A stretch of 64,000 nucleotides of DNA from Plantibacter flavus. GTDB taxonomy: Bacteria; Actinomycetota; Actinomycetes; Actinomycetales; Microbacteriaceae. The position numbers and the translations under genes were made by a program. Shown one piece after another: positions 26,507-39,119 of this stretch (within the stretch, counting starts at the first letter, position 1; each line of letters begins with the position of its first letter). The DNA is taken from assembly GCF_002024505.1 (NCBI RefSeq), contig NZ_CP019402.1:2604001-2668000 (forward strand), in the 5' to 3' direction. Below the pieces are notes generated by a model. The model saw only the letters and a program-made list of their open reading frames with translations, was not told the origin of the DNA and ran no database searches.

Positions 26507-27475
26507 TCAACCGACGGGGAAGCGGTCCGAGATCCAGGCCGCTTCCTCGGCGGTCGGCGACCACGCCGAACCGGCCGCGGCGTTCGCGCGGATCTGCCCC
26601 GGAGTGGTCGCGCCGGCGATGACACTCGAGAGCCCGTCCTGGGCGAGCAACCAGCCGAACGTCGCCTCCAGCATGGAAATGCCGCGTTCGTCGCAGAAGG
26701 CCTGGTAGGCCTCGATCGCGTCCCAGGGCGCCGTGTCGAGCAGGTGCTTGCGCTGGCGCATGATGCGGCTGTCCGCCGGCCCGCCGTCGCGGGAGAACTT
26801 CCCCGTGAACAGGCCGTTGTAGAGCGGGAAGTACGGAAGGAAGCCGACGCCGGCGGCGCGCATGGCCGGGAACAGCTCGCGCTCGGCGCCCCGGACGAGC
26901 AGGCTGTACTCGTTCTGGGCCGAGATGAAGGCCGGGTGGCCGGCGGTGCGCGCCGCCCAGTCCGCCTCGGTCAGCTGCCAACCGGCGAAGTTCGAGTGGC
27001 CGGCGTAGCGGATCTTCCCCTCGTGGACGAGTTCGTCCAGGGCGGCGATCGTCTCCTCGATGGGCGTGAACGGGTCTGGGGTGTGCAGCTGGTAGAGGTC
27101 GATCCAGTCGGTGCCCAGGCGGCGGAGCGAACCCTCGACGGCGAGCCGCACGTAGCGACGGGAGCCCTTGGCACCCCAGTTCGGGATCGGGCTCTCGTAG
27201 TCCACATGGCCGAACTTGGTCGCGAGGACGATCTCATCCCGCCGTCCGGCGATCGCCTGCCCGAGGAGCCGTTCGCTCAGCCCGTACTCCCGGCCGTAGA
27301 TGTCGGCGGTGTCGAAGAGGGTGATTCCGGCGTCGATCGCGGCGTCGACGACGGCTCGCGTGCCGTCCAGGCTCTCGGTGACCGTGCCCTCGCGGCCGAA
27401 ATTGTTGCAGCCGATGCCGACCGCTGAGACGAGGAGGCCGCTGCGACCGAGTGGGCGATAGCTGAGATCAGACAT
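26507..27475 (-). CDS. Aldo/keto reductase
   Basis: 322 residues, NADPH-dependent (beta/alpha)8-barrel oxidoreductase. Catalytic residues are in DTADIYGREYGLSE (Asp, Tyr), VLATKFGH (Lys) and YQLHTPDP (His). The C-terminal NADP-binding part is SSVIAGATTPGQIRANAAA. The substrate cannot be named; it resembles the YhdN/Tas-like general reductases. The ATG is 6 bases after TAGCCT, and the gene is monocistronic. Confidence 0.93.
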   Translation of the reverse strand: MSDLSYRPLGRSGLLVSAVGIGCNNFGREGTVTESLDGTRAVVDAAIDAGITLFDTADIYGREYGLSERLLGQAIAGRRDEIVLATKFGHVDYESPIPNWGAKGSRRYVRLAVEGSLRRLGTDWIDLYQLHTPDPFTPIEETIAALDELVHEGKIRYAGHSNFAGWQLTEADWAARTAGHPAFISAQNEYSLLVRGAERELFPAMRAAGVGFLPYFPLYNGLFTGKFSRDGGPADSRIMRQRKHLLDTAPWDAIEAYQAFCDERGISMLEATFGWLLAQDGLSSVIAGATTPGQIRANAAAGSAWSPTAEEAAWISDRFPVG

Positions 27476-27481
27476 GCGTCC

Positions 27482-27487
27482 AGGCTA
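27482..27487 (-). promoter_or_regulatory. Leaderless -10 element of the aldo/keto reductase gene
   Basis: TAGCCT on the minus strand, 6 bases before the ATG. Confidence 0.6.
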
Positions 27488-27571
27488 GCCCGAGCGTCCT
27501 CCACAGGCACCCGTCGGCCCCCGACGCCGCGGCCAGGCCCACGTGACGCATCGCGCCGATCACGGGCTTCC

Positions 27572-27577
27572 TACGCT
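27572..27577 (+). promoter_or_regulatory. Leaderless -10 element of the ogt-tag operon
   Basis: TACGCT, 6 bases before the ATG of ogt. Confidence 0.6.
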
Positions 27578-27583
27578 CGGTGC

Positions 27584-28132
27584 ATGACCACACACCTCAC
27601 CATCACCGATCCCGTACTCCCCTGCTCCGTCATCGCCGACCCGACCGCCGAGGGCTTCGTCAGGATGCCGACACCGCTGGGGCGGATCGAGCTCCGCTCC
27701 GTCGACGACGCGGTCTCAGCCGTGCGCTTCGAGCACCACGGGCGACTCCCACTCGACGGGGTGGACGAACGCCCCACCGCGGTCCTCCTCGACGCCGCGG
27801 AGCAGATCGACGAGTACCTCCGCGGACGACGCACCGTGTTCGACCTCCCACTCGTCACGACCGGCACGCCGTTCCAGCAGGCGGTCTGGTCGGCGCTCGG
27901 CGAAGTGCCGTTCGGCGACACCATCGGGTACGGCGCCCTTGCGGCCGCGGCCGGTGCCCCGCAGGGCGGCCGGGCGGCCGGCCAGGCGGTTCGGGCGAAC
28001 ACCATCGCGCTCCTCATCCCCTGTCATCGCGTCCTCGGAACCGGGCGGATCGTGACGGGCTATTCTGGCGGAGACGGGCCAGCCACAAAACGCTGGCTCC
28101 TCGACCACGAAGGGATCCCGTACCGCCGATGA
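27584..28132 (+). CDS. ogt: Methylated-DNA--protein-cysteine methyltransferase
   Basis: 182 residues. A suicide repair protein that takes the methyl group from O6-methylguanine onto a cysteine. The acceptor motif is intact as LIPCHRVLG. The preceding FQQAVWSALGEVPFGDTIGYGALA is the DNA-binding helix-turn-helix with the conserved W and Y. The stop overlaps the ATG of the tag gene (ATGA), forming an alkylation-repair operon without an Ada activator. Confidence 0.95.
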   Translation: MTTHLTITDPVLPCSVIADPTAEGFVRMPTPLGRIELRSVDDAVSAVRFEHHGRLPLDGVDERPTAVLLDAAEQIDEYLRGRRTVFDLPLVTTGTPFQQAVWSALGEVPFGDTIGYGALAAAAGAPQGGRAAGQAVRANTIALLIPCHRVLGTGRIVTGYSGGDGPATKRWLLDHEGIPYRR

Positions 28133-28716
28133 GTCCAGCCTCCCCGACCATCGTCGGCACCGACGGCCTGACCCGCTGCGCTTGGGCCGGGACGGACACG
28201 GAGTACCAGCGCTATCACGACGAGGAGTGGGGCGTGCCGCTCCACGGACAGCGGCAGGTCTTCGAGAAGATCAGTCTCGAAGGGTTCCAGGCGGGGCTCT
28301 CCTGGATCACGATCCTTCGGAAGCGACCGGCTTTCCGGGAACGGTTCCACGGCTTCGACCTCGACGCCGTCGCAGCCATGACGGAGGCTGATGTCGAGAG
28401 CCTGCTCGATGACGCCCGGATCATCCGGCACCGCGGGAAGATCAACGCGGTCATCGGCAATGCCCGCACCGCCCTCGAGCTGGGCGACGACCTGGACGAG
28501 CTCCTCTGGAGCTTCACTCCCCCGTCACGGCCGGCCCGGTTCGCCCAGTGGACCGAGGTGCCTGCGGTGACCCCTGAGTCCACCGCGCTCAGCGCCCACC
28601 TGCGGAAGCGCGGCTACCGGTTCGTCGGCCCGACGACGATGTACGCCCTCATGCAGTCCGGAGGCCTCGTCGACGATCACCTGGTCGGCTGCTGGCGCTC
28701 GGAGAGCGCTCCCTGA
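28129..28716 (+). CDS. tag: DNA-3-methyladenine glycosylase I
   Basis: 195 residues. Removes 3-methyladenine from DNA. It shows RCAWAG near the N terminus with the first zinc Cys, YHDEEWGVPLHG, the catalytic and base-binding segment EGFQAGLSWITILRKR, and the closing zinc ligands in the GLVDDHLVGCW region. Overlaps ogt by 4 bases, so both are made from one mRNA and act in the same repair response. Confidence 0.95.
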   Translation: MSPASPTIVGTDGLTRCAWAGTDTEYQRYHDEEWGVPLHGQRQVFEKISLEGFQAGLSWITILRKRPAFRERFHGFDLDAVAAMTEADVESLLDDARIIRHRGKINAVIGNARTALELGDDLDELLWSFTPPSRPARFAQWTEVPAVTPESTALSAHLRKRGYRFVGPTTMYALMQSGGLVDDHLVGCWRSESAP

Positions 28717-28730
28717 TCCGAAGGGGTCAG
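28713..28730. terminator. Short hairpin over two convergent stop codons
   Basis: CTGATCC (28713-28719) pairs with GGGTCAG (28724-28730), one G-T wobble, loop GAAG. It overlaps the stops of tag and yaaA. Weak but well placed. Confidence 0.35.
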
Positions 28731-29488
28731 ACGACGAGGGCGAGCTCGGTCGCCCGACCGTCGTCGGCACGGGCGTGGACGTCGAGCACCCACCCGGTCG
28801 ATCGCGCCCAGTCGAGCAACGAGTCGACATCAGGGTGGTCGACGCCGGCCTCCAACAGCGCGCGGGTGAAACGGCCCTTGCCCTGTTTGTTGAAGTGGTT
28901 GAGCGCGCGACGGCGGCCATCGTCGCCGACCGTGAGCACGCGCAGGTAGACGGCACCGACGCGGTCCGGCAACGGCCCGAGCGCCGCGTAGCCTTCCGAG
29001 CGCAGGTCCAACAGGACACCCGGGACGGCGTTCAACTCGCGGGCGACGGGCCCCGCCCAGTGCCGCTTGAGCACGAAGCCCGGGAGCCTGGAGTCGTGGG
29101 AGAGCCGATAGGCCGGAATGGGATCGAGCGCGCCGACCGGGCCGAGCAACGCCGAGTGCACGACCAGGTGCTGAGCGGCGAAGCGTCGGGCGTCTGCTGG
29201 GAGTGTGGCGGCTTCGAGCGCGTCGTACAGCACCCCCGTGTACCGGTCGATCGCCGGCATCGTCGCTGACGTCGCCGCCACGCGGTTGCGCTGGACCTCG
29301 CCGAGCTGCTTGGGGCCGAGCTTCAGAGCCTTCACCGTCGCAGCCTCATCGCCAGCGAGCGACACCAGGGCGTCGAGGCAATCGTTCCGGGACGAGGAGA
29401 GCCCTGGAAACCGCAGCAGGGCGGTGTCCAGGGCTCGTCCGTCGCCGCCGTCCCGCTTCGTCTCCGAAGGGGGAAGGAGGATCAGCAC
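28727..29488 (-). CDS. yaaA: Peroxide stress protein YaaA family (DUF328)
   Basis: 253 residues. The family lowers free intracellular iron and protects DNA during peroxide stress; the chemistry is unsettled. The N terminus MLILLPPSETK is the family hallmark, together with YTGVLYDAL, the LVVHSALLGPVGALDPIPAYRL segment and the late FNKQGKGRFTRALLE. The GTG start lies 4 bases after the atpC stop, so it is probably read through from the ATP synthase operon; mycobacteria have a different gene at this place. Confidence 0.9.
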   Translation of the reverse strand: MLILLPPSETKRDGGDGRALDTALLRFPGLSSSRNDCLDALVSLAGDEAATVKALKLGPKQLGEVQRNRVAATSATMPAIDRYTGVLYDALEAATLPADARRFAAQHLVVHSALLGPVGALDPIPAYRLSHDSRLPGFVLKRHWAGPVARELNAVPGVLLDLRSEGYAALGPLPDRVGAVYLRVLTVGDDGRRRALNHFNKQGKGRFTRALLEAGVDHPDVDSLLDWARSTGWVLDVHARADDGRATELALVV

Positions 29489-29492
29489 CGAA

Positions 29493-29768
29493 TCAGGAGC
29501 TGGTCACGAGCGTGGCGTTGCCGGCCACGACGGTGACGGTGTTGTTCTCGACCGACAGGAAGCCGTCTTCAGCGTTCGCGACGATCTTCGAGCCGTCTTC
29601 GAGCGTGACACGGACCTCACCGGCGGCGAGGATGGCCAGCATCGGCTCGTGGCCGGGCAGGATTCCGATCTCGCCGTCGACGGTCTTCGCGATCAGCTGG
29701 CGTGCCGGGCCCGACCACACTTCGTGGTCGGCCGCGACGACGCTCACGGTCAGAGGAGCGGAGGCCAT
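29493..29768 (-). CDS. atpC: ATP synthase epsilon subunit
   Basis: 91 residues, the short actinobacterial form with little of the C-terminal helical hairpin. The N-terminal beta sandwich is clear: LTVSVVAADHEVWSGPARQL, DGEIGILPGHEPMLAIL and DGFLSVENNTVTVV. It belongs to the F1 rotor stalk and damps ATP hydrolysis. The ATG at 29768 lies 2 bases after the atpD stop. Confidence 0.96.
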   Translation of the reverse strand: MASAPLTVSVVAADHEVWSGPARQLIAKTVDGEIGILPGHEPMLAILAAGEVRVTLEDGSKIVANAEDGFLSVENNTVTVVAGNATLVTSS

Positions 29769-29770
29769 GA

Positions 29771-32178
<2,408 letters not shown>

Positions 32179-32181
32179 GGA

Positions 32182-33810
32182 CTAGCGGCGACCCTTCACG
32201 ATCTTCTCCTGGTTGACGTCTTCAACCGGGAGCTCCTCGACCTGCTCCGAACCGAGGGCAGCGCCCTCGCCCGTCTGGAACTCGAGCTTGAACTGGTCGA
32301 CAGCGGCATCGAGCTTCGAGACGGTGTCGTCGTCGAGCACGTTCGTGTCGCGCAGCGTGGTGAGGACCTCGGTGTTCCGCCCCAGGTAGTCGAGCAGTTC
32401 GCGCTCGAAGCGGAGGACGTCCTCGACCGGGACGTCGTCCAGCTTGCCCTTGGTTCCGGCCCAGATCGAGACGACCTGCTCCTCGACGGGGTACGGCGAG
32501 TACTGCGGCTGCTTGAGCAGCTCGGTGAGGCGAGCGCCACGGGCGAGCTGACGGCGGCTGGCCGCGTCGAGGTCGGATGCGAACATCGCGAAGGCCTCGA
32601 GCGAGCGGTACTGCGCCAGCTCGAGCTTCAGCGTTCCGGAGACCTTCTTGATGCTCTTCACCTGAGCATCGCCACCGACGCGCGAGACGGAGATACCGAC
32701 GTCGACCGCGGGGCGCTGGTTCGAGTTGAAGAGGTCGGACTGGAGGAAGATCTGGCCGTCGGTGATCGAGATCACGTTGGTCGGGATGTACGCCGAGACG
32801 TCGTTGGCCTTGGTCTCGATGATGGGCAGACCCGTCATCGAACCGGCGCCGAGCTCGTCGGACAGCTTCGCGCAGCGCTCCAGCAGACGGGAGTGGAGGT
32901 AGAAGACGTCACCCGGGTACGCCTCGCGTCCCGGCGGACGACGGAGGAGGAGGGAGACGGCACGGTAGGCCTCGGCCTGCTTCGACAGGTCGTCGAAGAT
33001 GATCAGGACGTGCTTGCCCTCGTACATCCAGTGCTGACCGATGGCCGAACCGGTGTACGGAGCGAGGTACTTGAAGCCGGCCGGGTCGGACGCAGGCGAG
33101 GCGACGATCGTCGTGTACTCGAGCGCGCCGGCCTCTTCCAGCGCACCCTTGACGGAGGCGATGGTCGAGCCCTTCTGGCCGATGGCTACGTAGATGCAGC
33201 GGACCTGCTTGTTGACGTCGCCCGACTCCCAGTTCGCCTTCTGGTTGATGATGGTGTCGATCGCGATCGCGGTCTTGCCGGTCTGGCGGTCGCCGATGAT
33301 CAGCTGGCGCTGGCCACGGCCGACGGGGATCATGGCGTCGATCGCCTTGATGCCGGTCTGGAGCGGCTCGTGCACCGACTTGCGCTGCATGACGCCGGGA
33401 GCCTGGAGCTCCAGTGCGCGGCGGCCGGTGCTGGCGATCTCGCCGAGGCCGTCGATCGGGTTGCCGAGCGTGTCGACGACACGTCCGAGGTAGCCGTCGC
33501 CGACGGGGACCGACAGGACTTCGCCCGTGCGGGTGACGTCCATGCCTTCGACGATCTCGTCGAACTCACCGAGGACGACGACGCCGATCTCGTGCTCGTC
33601 GAGGTTGAGCGCGAGGCCGAGGGTGCCGTTCGCGAAGCGGAGGAGCTCGTTCGCCATGGCGCCCGGGAGGCCCTCGACGTGGGCGATGCCGTCAGCGGCA
33701 TCGATCACGCGTCCGACCTCGGTGGCCGCGGCGGTGCCGGGCTCGTAGGCCTTGACGAAGTCCTTGAGAGCATCCCGGATCTCGTCTGGGCTGATCGTGA
33801 GTTCTGCCAT
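32182..33810 (-). CDS. atpA: ATP synthase alpha subunit
   Basis: 542 residues, non-catalytic F1 subunit. P-loop [11 protein letters not shown], and the family segments [18 protein letters not shown] and [13 protein letters not shown]. Two ATGs are adjacent (33813 and 33810); the second has AAAGGA at the better distance, so I use it. The tail beyond residue 510 is acidic and extended, as in actinobacteria. Confidence 0.98.
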   Translation of the reverse strand: MAELTISPDEIRDALKDFVKAYEPGTAAATEVGRVIDAADGIAHVEGLPGAMANELLRFANGTLGLALNLDEHEIGVVVLGEFDEIVEGMDVTRTGEVLSVPVGDGYLGRVVDTLGNPIDGLGEIASTGRRALELQAPGVMQRKSVHEPLQTGIKAIDAMIPVGRGQRQLIIGDRQTGKTAIAIDTIINQKANWESGDVNKQVRCIYVAIGQKGSTIASVKGALEEAGALEYTTIVASPASDPAGFKYLAPYTGSAIGQHWMYEGKHVLIIFDDLSKQAEAYRAVSLLLRRPPGREAYPGDVFYLHSRLLERCAKLSDELGAGSMTGLPIIETKANDVSAYIPTNVISITDGQIFLQSDLFNSNQRPAVDVGISVSRVGGDAQVKSIKKVSGTLKLELAQYRSLEAFAMFASDLDAASRRQLARGARLTELLKQPQYSPYPVEEQVVSIWAGTKGKLDDVPVEDVLRFERELLDYLGRNTEVLTTLRDTNVLDDDTVSKLDAAVDQFKLEFQTGEGAALGSEQVEELPVEDVNQEKIVKGRR

Positions 33811-33853
33811 CATGTTCCTTTTGGTTGTGGAACCCGGGGGTTCCGAGAGGTGC

Positions 33854-33904
33854 GATCCGTCAGGATCAACGTCTTGAGTTGTGGAGACCGTCGGGCCGGT
33901 CTCC
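33854..33904 (-). other. Two hairpins in the atpH-atpA gap
   Basis: GATCC-GTCA-GGATC (33854-33867) and GGAGACCG-TCGGGC-CGGTCTCC (33883-33904, perfect 8 bp). The 109-base gap is the longest inside the atpB-to-atpC block. The hairpins may set mRNA processing or relative expression. Confidence 0.45.
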
Positions 33905-33919
33905 GCGCTGCACGGGCCG

Positions 33920-34717
33920 TTATCCGGCCAGTTGCAGACGGAGGTCGTTCAGTCGGGCAGCGAGGCTGCCGTCGATGACGTCGTCCCCGAGCTGCACGCG
34001 CAGTCCACCGACGACGGCGGGGTCGATCACCTGGTTGATCTTCACCTGACGGCCGTAGGCCGTGGCGAGGTGGCGCTCGAGGCGCTGGAGCTGCGACGCC
34101 TCGATCGGTGCGGCTGCCGTGACCGTGGCGACCGCGAGGCCCTGCTGGTCGGCGACGATGCCTGATGCGTACCGGAGCAGTTCTCCGATCCGACGGTCTC
34201 GCGGCTGCTGCACGAGCTGACCGACGATGCTGACGGTCTGCGGGCTCGCCTTGCCCGCGAGGAGGGACGCCGCGAGGGCACCCTTCGCAGCGGACGAGCC
34301 GAGCTTGCTGCTGAGGGCCAGTTCGAGCTCGTGGTTGCTCGACACGAGCTTCCCGAACTCGAACAACTCGGCCTCGATGTCGCCCTGCGCACCGGCGGAG
34401 ATCGAGGCGGCCCGGAGGCCGAGCTCCTCGATGCCCGCGAGCAGGTCGGCCTCGCTGGACCAGCGGCCGGAGACGACGGTCTGCAGCAGGCCGAGCGCCT
34501 GAGCGCTCAGCTGGGTGCCGAAGATCCGCTCGACGACGGTGCGCTTGGCACCGGCGTCGGCTGCGGGGTCGCTGAGCGCCGCGCTCAGGTGGCTCGAGCC
34601 GCCGATGGCCCGGCCCGCTGCGAACAGTCCGTCCGCGGTGGCCAGATCGGCCCCGGCGCCGAGGGCGGCGAGGGCCTCCTTCGACGAGGCGAGTGCTTCT
34701 CTGGTCGCGCTTCCCAT
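33920..34717 (-). CDS. atpH: ATP synthase delta subunit
   Basis: 265 residues, peripheral stalk subunit that joins the b dimer to F1. The C-terminal signature [20 protein letters not shown] is present. It is a single delta domain, not the b-delta fusion found in mycobacteria. Its ATG overlaps the atpF stop by one base. Confidence 0.96.
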   Translation of the reverse strand: MGSATREALASSKEALAALGAGADLATADGLFAAGRAIGGSSHLSAALSDPAADAGAKRTVVERIFGTQLSAQALGLLQTVVSGRWSSEADLLAGIEELGLRAASISAGAQGDIEAELFEFGKLVSSNHELELALSSKLGSSAAKGALAASLLAGKASPQTVSIVGQLVQQPRDRRIGELLRYASGIVADQQGLAVATVTAAAPIEASQLQRLERHLATAYGRQVKINQVIDPAVVGGLRVQLGDDVIDGSLAARLNDLRLQLAG

Positions 34718-35268
34718 TACTTGGCTGCCTTCTCCGACGCTTCGAGGTCCGCGAGGAACCGGTCGACGACCGCCGTGGCCTTCGCGTCGTCGTTCAGCGT
34801 CTCGCCGATGACGCCACTGGCGAGGTCGAGCGCGAGCGTGCCCACCTCGGCACGCAGCGACACGACGGCCGCCTGACGCTCGGCTTCGATCTGTGCCTGA
34901 GCGCTCGCGGTGACGCGAGCGGCTTCGACCGTGGCCTGCTCCTTGAGCTCGGCGAGGATCGTCTGACCCTCGACACGAGCCTGCTCGCGGATGCGGCCGG
35001 CTTCCTGACGGGCCTCGGCGAGCTGAGCGTTGTACTGCTCGAGCGCCGCTTCGGCCTGCTTCTGCGCTTCATCGGCCTTGGCGATGTTGCCCTCGATGGC
35101 CGCTGCGCGGTCGTCGAGGAGCTTCTGCACCTTCGGCAGGACCAGCTTCCAGAAGAAGCCGAGGATGATGATGAAGACGACGGCAGACCAGACGATGTCG
35201 TAGACCGCTGGGATGAGAGGGTTCGTCGGTGCGCCCTCTTCAGCAGCGATGATCACTGCATCAAACAT
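34717..35268 (-). CDS. atpF: ATP synthase b subunit
   Basis: 183 residues. One membrane helix (about 23-45, IVWSAVVFIIILGFFWKLVL) followed by a long, charged coiled coil rich in Ala, Glu and Gln that forms the outer stalk. AAGGAGG lies 4 bases before the ATG; a small CTCC-GAA-GGAG hairpin could mask part of it. Confidence 0.97.
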   Translation of the reverse strand: MFDAVIIAAEEGAPTNPLIPAVYDIVWSAVVFIIILGFFWKLVLPKVQKLLDDRAAAIEGNIAKADEAQKQAEAALEQYNAQLAEARQEAGRIREQARVEGQTILAELKEQATVEAARVTASAQAQIEAERQAAVVSLRAEVGTLALDLASGVIGETLNDDAKATAVVDRFLADLEASEKAAK

Positions 35269-35298
35269 CTTGCCTCCTTCGGAGATGTGAAAGGGGGC

Positions 35299-36394
<1,096 letters not shown>

Positions 36395-36500
36395 GTATCT
36401 CCAGTTTCGGGGGCGTGGAGCAGAGCTCTCGCGGCGACGAACAGGGGGGATGTCTCCTCGCCGCACGCCGAAGCGGTGCTAGTGGGAGGATTCGTTGACG

Positions 36501-36506
36501 AGTCTA
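36501..36506 (-). promoter_or_regulatory. Candidate -10 element of the ATP synthase operon
   Basis: TAGACT on the minus strand in the 239-base gap between atpI and atpB. The resulting leader of about 100 bases has a GCAC(C)GC-TTCG-GCGTGC hairpin. It would let atpB-C be made without atpI. The rest of the gap (36507-36633) shows nothing I can name. Confidence 0.45.
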
Positions 36507-36633
36507 GCAAGGAAACCGGGCCCCGACGAACCCAGGGGTGGTATTCCACGGCGATATTCCGAGCCGCGACCTCGACTGCGACCCGGATACCGGTTCCGGC
36601 ATGCTCCCGCGCGACCTGGATGTGTCCGCAGCG

Positions 36634-37119
36634 TCAGCCCTGGTCGGAGTCCTGCGGCGACGCCTTCGGGAGGATGTCGTCCGAGACGTAGGGCACCCGC
36701 ACCTTCGCCGCCACGACGGCGTCGATCACGAGCGATCCGACGACACCGACGATGACGCTCCCGAACAGGATCGGTGCGTTGACCCACGGCTGGTCCTTCA
36801 GGATGAAGCCGAGCACGAGGAAGATGACGAACTTCACGAGCCAGCTGCCCATCACCACCCCGAACAGGATGCCGACGAAGAACTCCTGGCCGGACCAGCG
36901 GTTGGCGAAGAGGATGCTCACCGAGGTGATGCCGAGGAACACGAGCGCCATCGCGGTGCCGATGAGCGCACTCGTCAGCCCGCGGGAACCGTCGACGCTC
37001 CAGCCGACCACTCCCCCGACGACGGCGATCACGAGCGCGAGGAGCGCGCTATATCGGAGCGCCGTGCGGAAGACCCGGTTGGCGCTCACGTGCGAGCCGG
37101 CCTGGGCGGGAGGAGTCAT
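36634..37119 (-). CDS. ATP synthase-associated membrane protein (AtpI-like)
   Basis: 161 residues with four hydrophobic segments (about 22-45, 50-70, 80-110, 115-140). It sits between the GT4 gene and atpB, the place of the AtpI/Rv1303-like protein in other actinobacteria. AtpI proteins help assemble the c-ring or carry magnesium. The ATG overlaps the upstream stop by 4 bases, so it belongs translationally to the tsaC-GT4 unit. Confidence 0.82.
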   Translation of the reverse strand: MTPPAQAGSHVSANRVFRTALRYSALLALVIAVVGGVVGWSVDGSRGLTSALIGTAMALVFLGITSVSILFANRWSGQEFFVGILFGVVMGSWLVKFVIFLVLGFILKDQPWVNAPILFGSVIVGVVGSLVIDAVVAAKVRVPYVSDDILPKASPQDSDQG

Positions 37120-38381
37120 GGGTGCTGGTCCTTCTTGGCGAGAGAGTCGAGGGTGTCGAGGGTGTCGCCGCTCACGGGCGCCTCGGGGTCGCGCTGCCCG
37201 GAGGCCTCGTCGAGCCGATCGTACAGCGCCGACCCGGGAGCCCCCTCAGCGCCGGCGGCCACGCGCTGCGCGAGCCGGTCGGCCCGCCTGCGGCGACCGA
37301 TCGGCAGGAGCGTGAACGCCGTGCAGGTGACGACGCCCACGGAGACGAAGAGCACGGCCAGCCACGTCGGGGCGGCGAAGAACGCCAGGCATCCGACGGA
37401 GATGACCACCGTCCAGCCGTAGAAGATCAGGACGGCGTGCACCTGGCTGTGACCGAGGTCGAGCAGCCGGTGGTGCAGGTGCATCCGGTCCGCGCTGAAC
37501 GGCGACTTGCCGGCCCGGAGACGACGGAGGACGGCCAGGACGAAGTCGGCGAGCGGCACGACCAGGATGGCGAACGGCAGCAGGATGGGGATGAACGCGG
37601 GCAACAGTTGCGTGCGGCCCAGGGCGGCCGGGTCGACCTGGCCGGTCACGGCGGCTGCGGAGGTCGCCATGAGCAGCCCGACGAGCAGCGCACCGGCGTC
37701 GCCCATGAACAGTCGGGCGGGGTGCCAGTTGAGCGGGAGGAAGCCGAGACAGGCGCCGACGAGGATCGCGGCGATCAGCGAAGCGAGGTTGAAGTAGTCG
37801 CTCGCCCCGGTGGAGGTCACGAGCAGCTGCGTGTAGACGAAGAACACGGTGTTCGCGATGACGGCGACACCGGCGACGAGCCCGTCGAGTCCGTCGACGA
37901 AGTTGATCGCGTTCATCACGAGCACGATGGCGAAGACCGTCATCGAGAAGGACACCCACGACGAGCCGACCGTCAGGCCACCGATGGGCAAGGAGTAGAT
38001 CTGCACACCGAGCCAGGCGACGAGCCCTGCCGCCATGAACTGTGCGGCGAGCTTGATCATCCAGTCGAGGTCCCACAGGTCGTCTGCGACGCCGATCCCG
38101 ACGATGAACAGGGCGGCACCGAGGATCGCGAGCACCGGCTCCGGATCGGCGAACACGAGGTCGAAGAAGGGCAGCTGCCAGGCCACACCGAACGCGACGA
38201 GGATGCCGATGAACATCGCGACCCCGCCGAGGCGCGGCGTCGGCGTCTGGTGGACGTCCCGCTCGCGGATCGGTGGGTGGAGACCGTACTTCACACCGAC
38301 GCGCCGCGCGAGGTGGGCGAAGCCGAAGGTGATGCCCGCGCTCACGACGAGCACGATGAGGTACCCGGAGAACTGGTTCAT
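37116..38381 (-). CDS. Polyprenyl-phosphate GlcNAc-1-phosphate transferase family (WecA/TagO-like)
   Basis: 421 residues, about 11 membrane helices. Transfers a sugar-1-phosphate from a UDP-sugar to a polyprenyl phosphate, the first step of cell-wall glycan synthesis. MraY/WecA motifs: ADDLWDLDWMIKL, NAINFVDGLDGLVAGVA, LFMGDAGALLVGLL and the HLHHRLLDLGHS loop that selects GlcNAc-type donors. The cytoplasmic tail of about 60 residues is not part of the fold. The position before atpI matches Rv1302 (rfe/wecA). Overlaps tsaC and atpI by 4 bases each. Confidence 0.92.
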   Translation of the reverse strand: MNQFSGYLIVLVVSAGITFGFAHLARRVGVKYGLHPPIRERDVHQTPTPRLGGVAMFIGILVAFGVAWQLPFFDLVFADPEPVLAILGAALFIVGIGVADDLWDLDWMIKLAAQFMAAGLVAWLGVQIYSLPIGGLTVGSSWVSFSMTVFAIVLVMNAINFVDGLDGLVAGVAVIANTVFFVYTQLLVTSTGASDYFNLASLIAAILVGACLGFLPLNWHPARLFMGDAGALLVGLLMATSAAAVTGQVDPAALGRTQLLPAFIPILLPFAILVVPLADFVLAVLRRLRAGKSPFSADRMHLHHRLLDLGHSQVHAVLIFYGWTVVISVGCLAFFAAPTWLAVLFVSVGVVTCTAFTLLPIGRRRRADRLAQRVAAGAEGAPGSALYDRLDEASGQRDPEAPVSGDTLDTLDSLAKKDQHP

Positions 38382-39046
38382 GGTTCGCGCGACTCGGGGA
38401 GCAGATCGCCCACCACGTCGCGGATCGCCTCGCGGGAGACGGCTCCGTCGCGCAGGACGACGATCCGTTCGTCGGCCGTGCCGAGTCGGGTCGCGTCGAT
38501 GATCGTCGACGACTGCTCGCCGCTCTCGCCGCCGTCGAGGTAGACCGAGACCGAATCGCCGAGCATCTCGAGCGCGGCAGCGGCGGACGTCGCGGCCGAT
38601 CGGCCGGTGAGGTTCGCCGAGGAGACCGCGAGCGGGCCGGTGTCCTGCAGGAGTTCGAGGGTCACCGGGTTCGACGGCATCCGGAGCGCGACCGTGCCTG
38701 CGGTCTCGCCGAGGTCCCAGGCGAGCGACGGCTGGGCCTCGAGCACGATGGTCAGGCCTCCGGGCCAGAACGCCTCGACGAGCCGGTGCACGGCATCGGG
38801 CACGGACGCCGCCAAGGCCTCGAGCGTGTTCACACCGGAGACGAGGACGGGCGGCGGTGACTGCCGGGTCCGACCCTTCGCGTCGAGCAGGCGCTGCACC
38901 GCGGCCGGGGAGAACGCGTCGGCGGCCACCCCGTAGACCGTGTCGGTCGGGAGCACGACCAGCTCACCCCTCGCCAGGGCCGTCCGCGCCAGGCGCATCC
39001 CGGCGAGCAGCTGCGCGTGATCCTGGCAATCGAAGGTCTGCGGCAT
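38378..39046 (-). CDS. tsaC: L-threonylcarbamoyladenylate synthase
   Basis: 222 residues. Makes threonylcarbamoyl-AMP for the t6A37 modification of ANN-decoding tRNAs. YrdC-domain motifs are LVVLPTDTVYGVAADA, DAKGRTRQSPPPVLV, WPGGLTIVLEA, TVALRMPSNP and PLAVSSANLTG. No C-terminal Sua5 domain. In other actinobacteria it directly follows prmC; here five genes separate them. Confidence 0.94.
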   Translation of the reverse strand: MPQTFDCQDHAQLLAGMRLARTALARGELVVLPTDTVYGVAADAFSPAAVQRLLDAKGRTRQSPPPVLVSGVNTLEALAASVPDAVHRLVEAFWPGGLTIVLEAQPSLAWDLGETAGTVALRMPSNPVTLELLQDTGPLAVSSANLTGRSAATSAAAALEMLGDSVSVYLDGGESGEQSSTIIDATRLGTADERIVVLRDGAVSREAIRDVVGDLLPESREP

Positions 39047-39068
39047 GTGGTGGGTCCTGGCTGAACGG

Positions 39069-39094
39069 GGCCGCCGATCGGTGATCAGTCGGCC
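39069..39094 (-). terminator. Hairpin after the glycan gene cluster
   Basis: GGCCG (39069-39073) pairs with CGGCC (39090-39094), with GATC-GGT-GATC inside. It lies in the gap between the second GT4 gene and tsaC. Confidence 0.4.
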
Positions 39095-39119
39095 GGATGA
39101 TCGGGGTGACGACGCTCAA

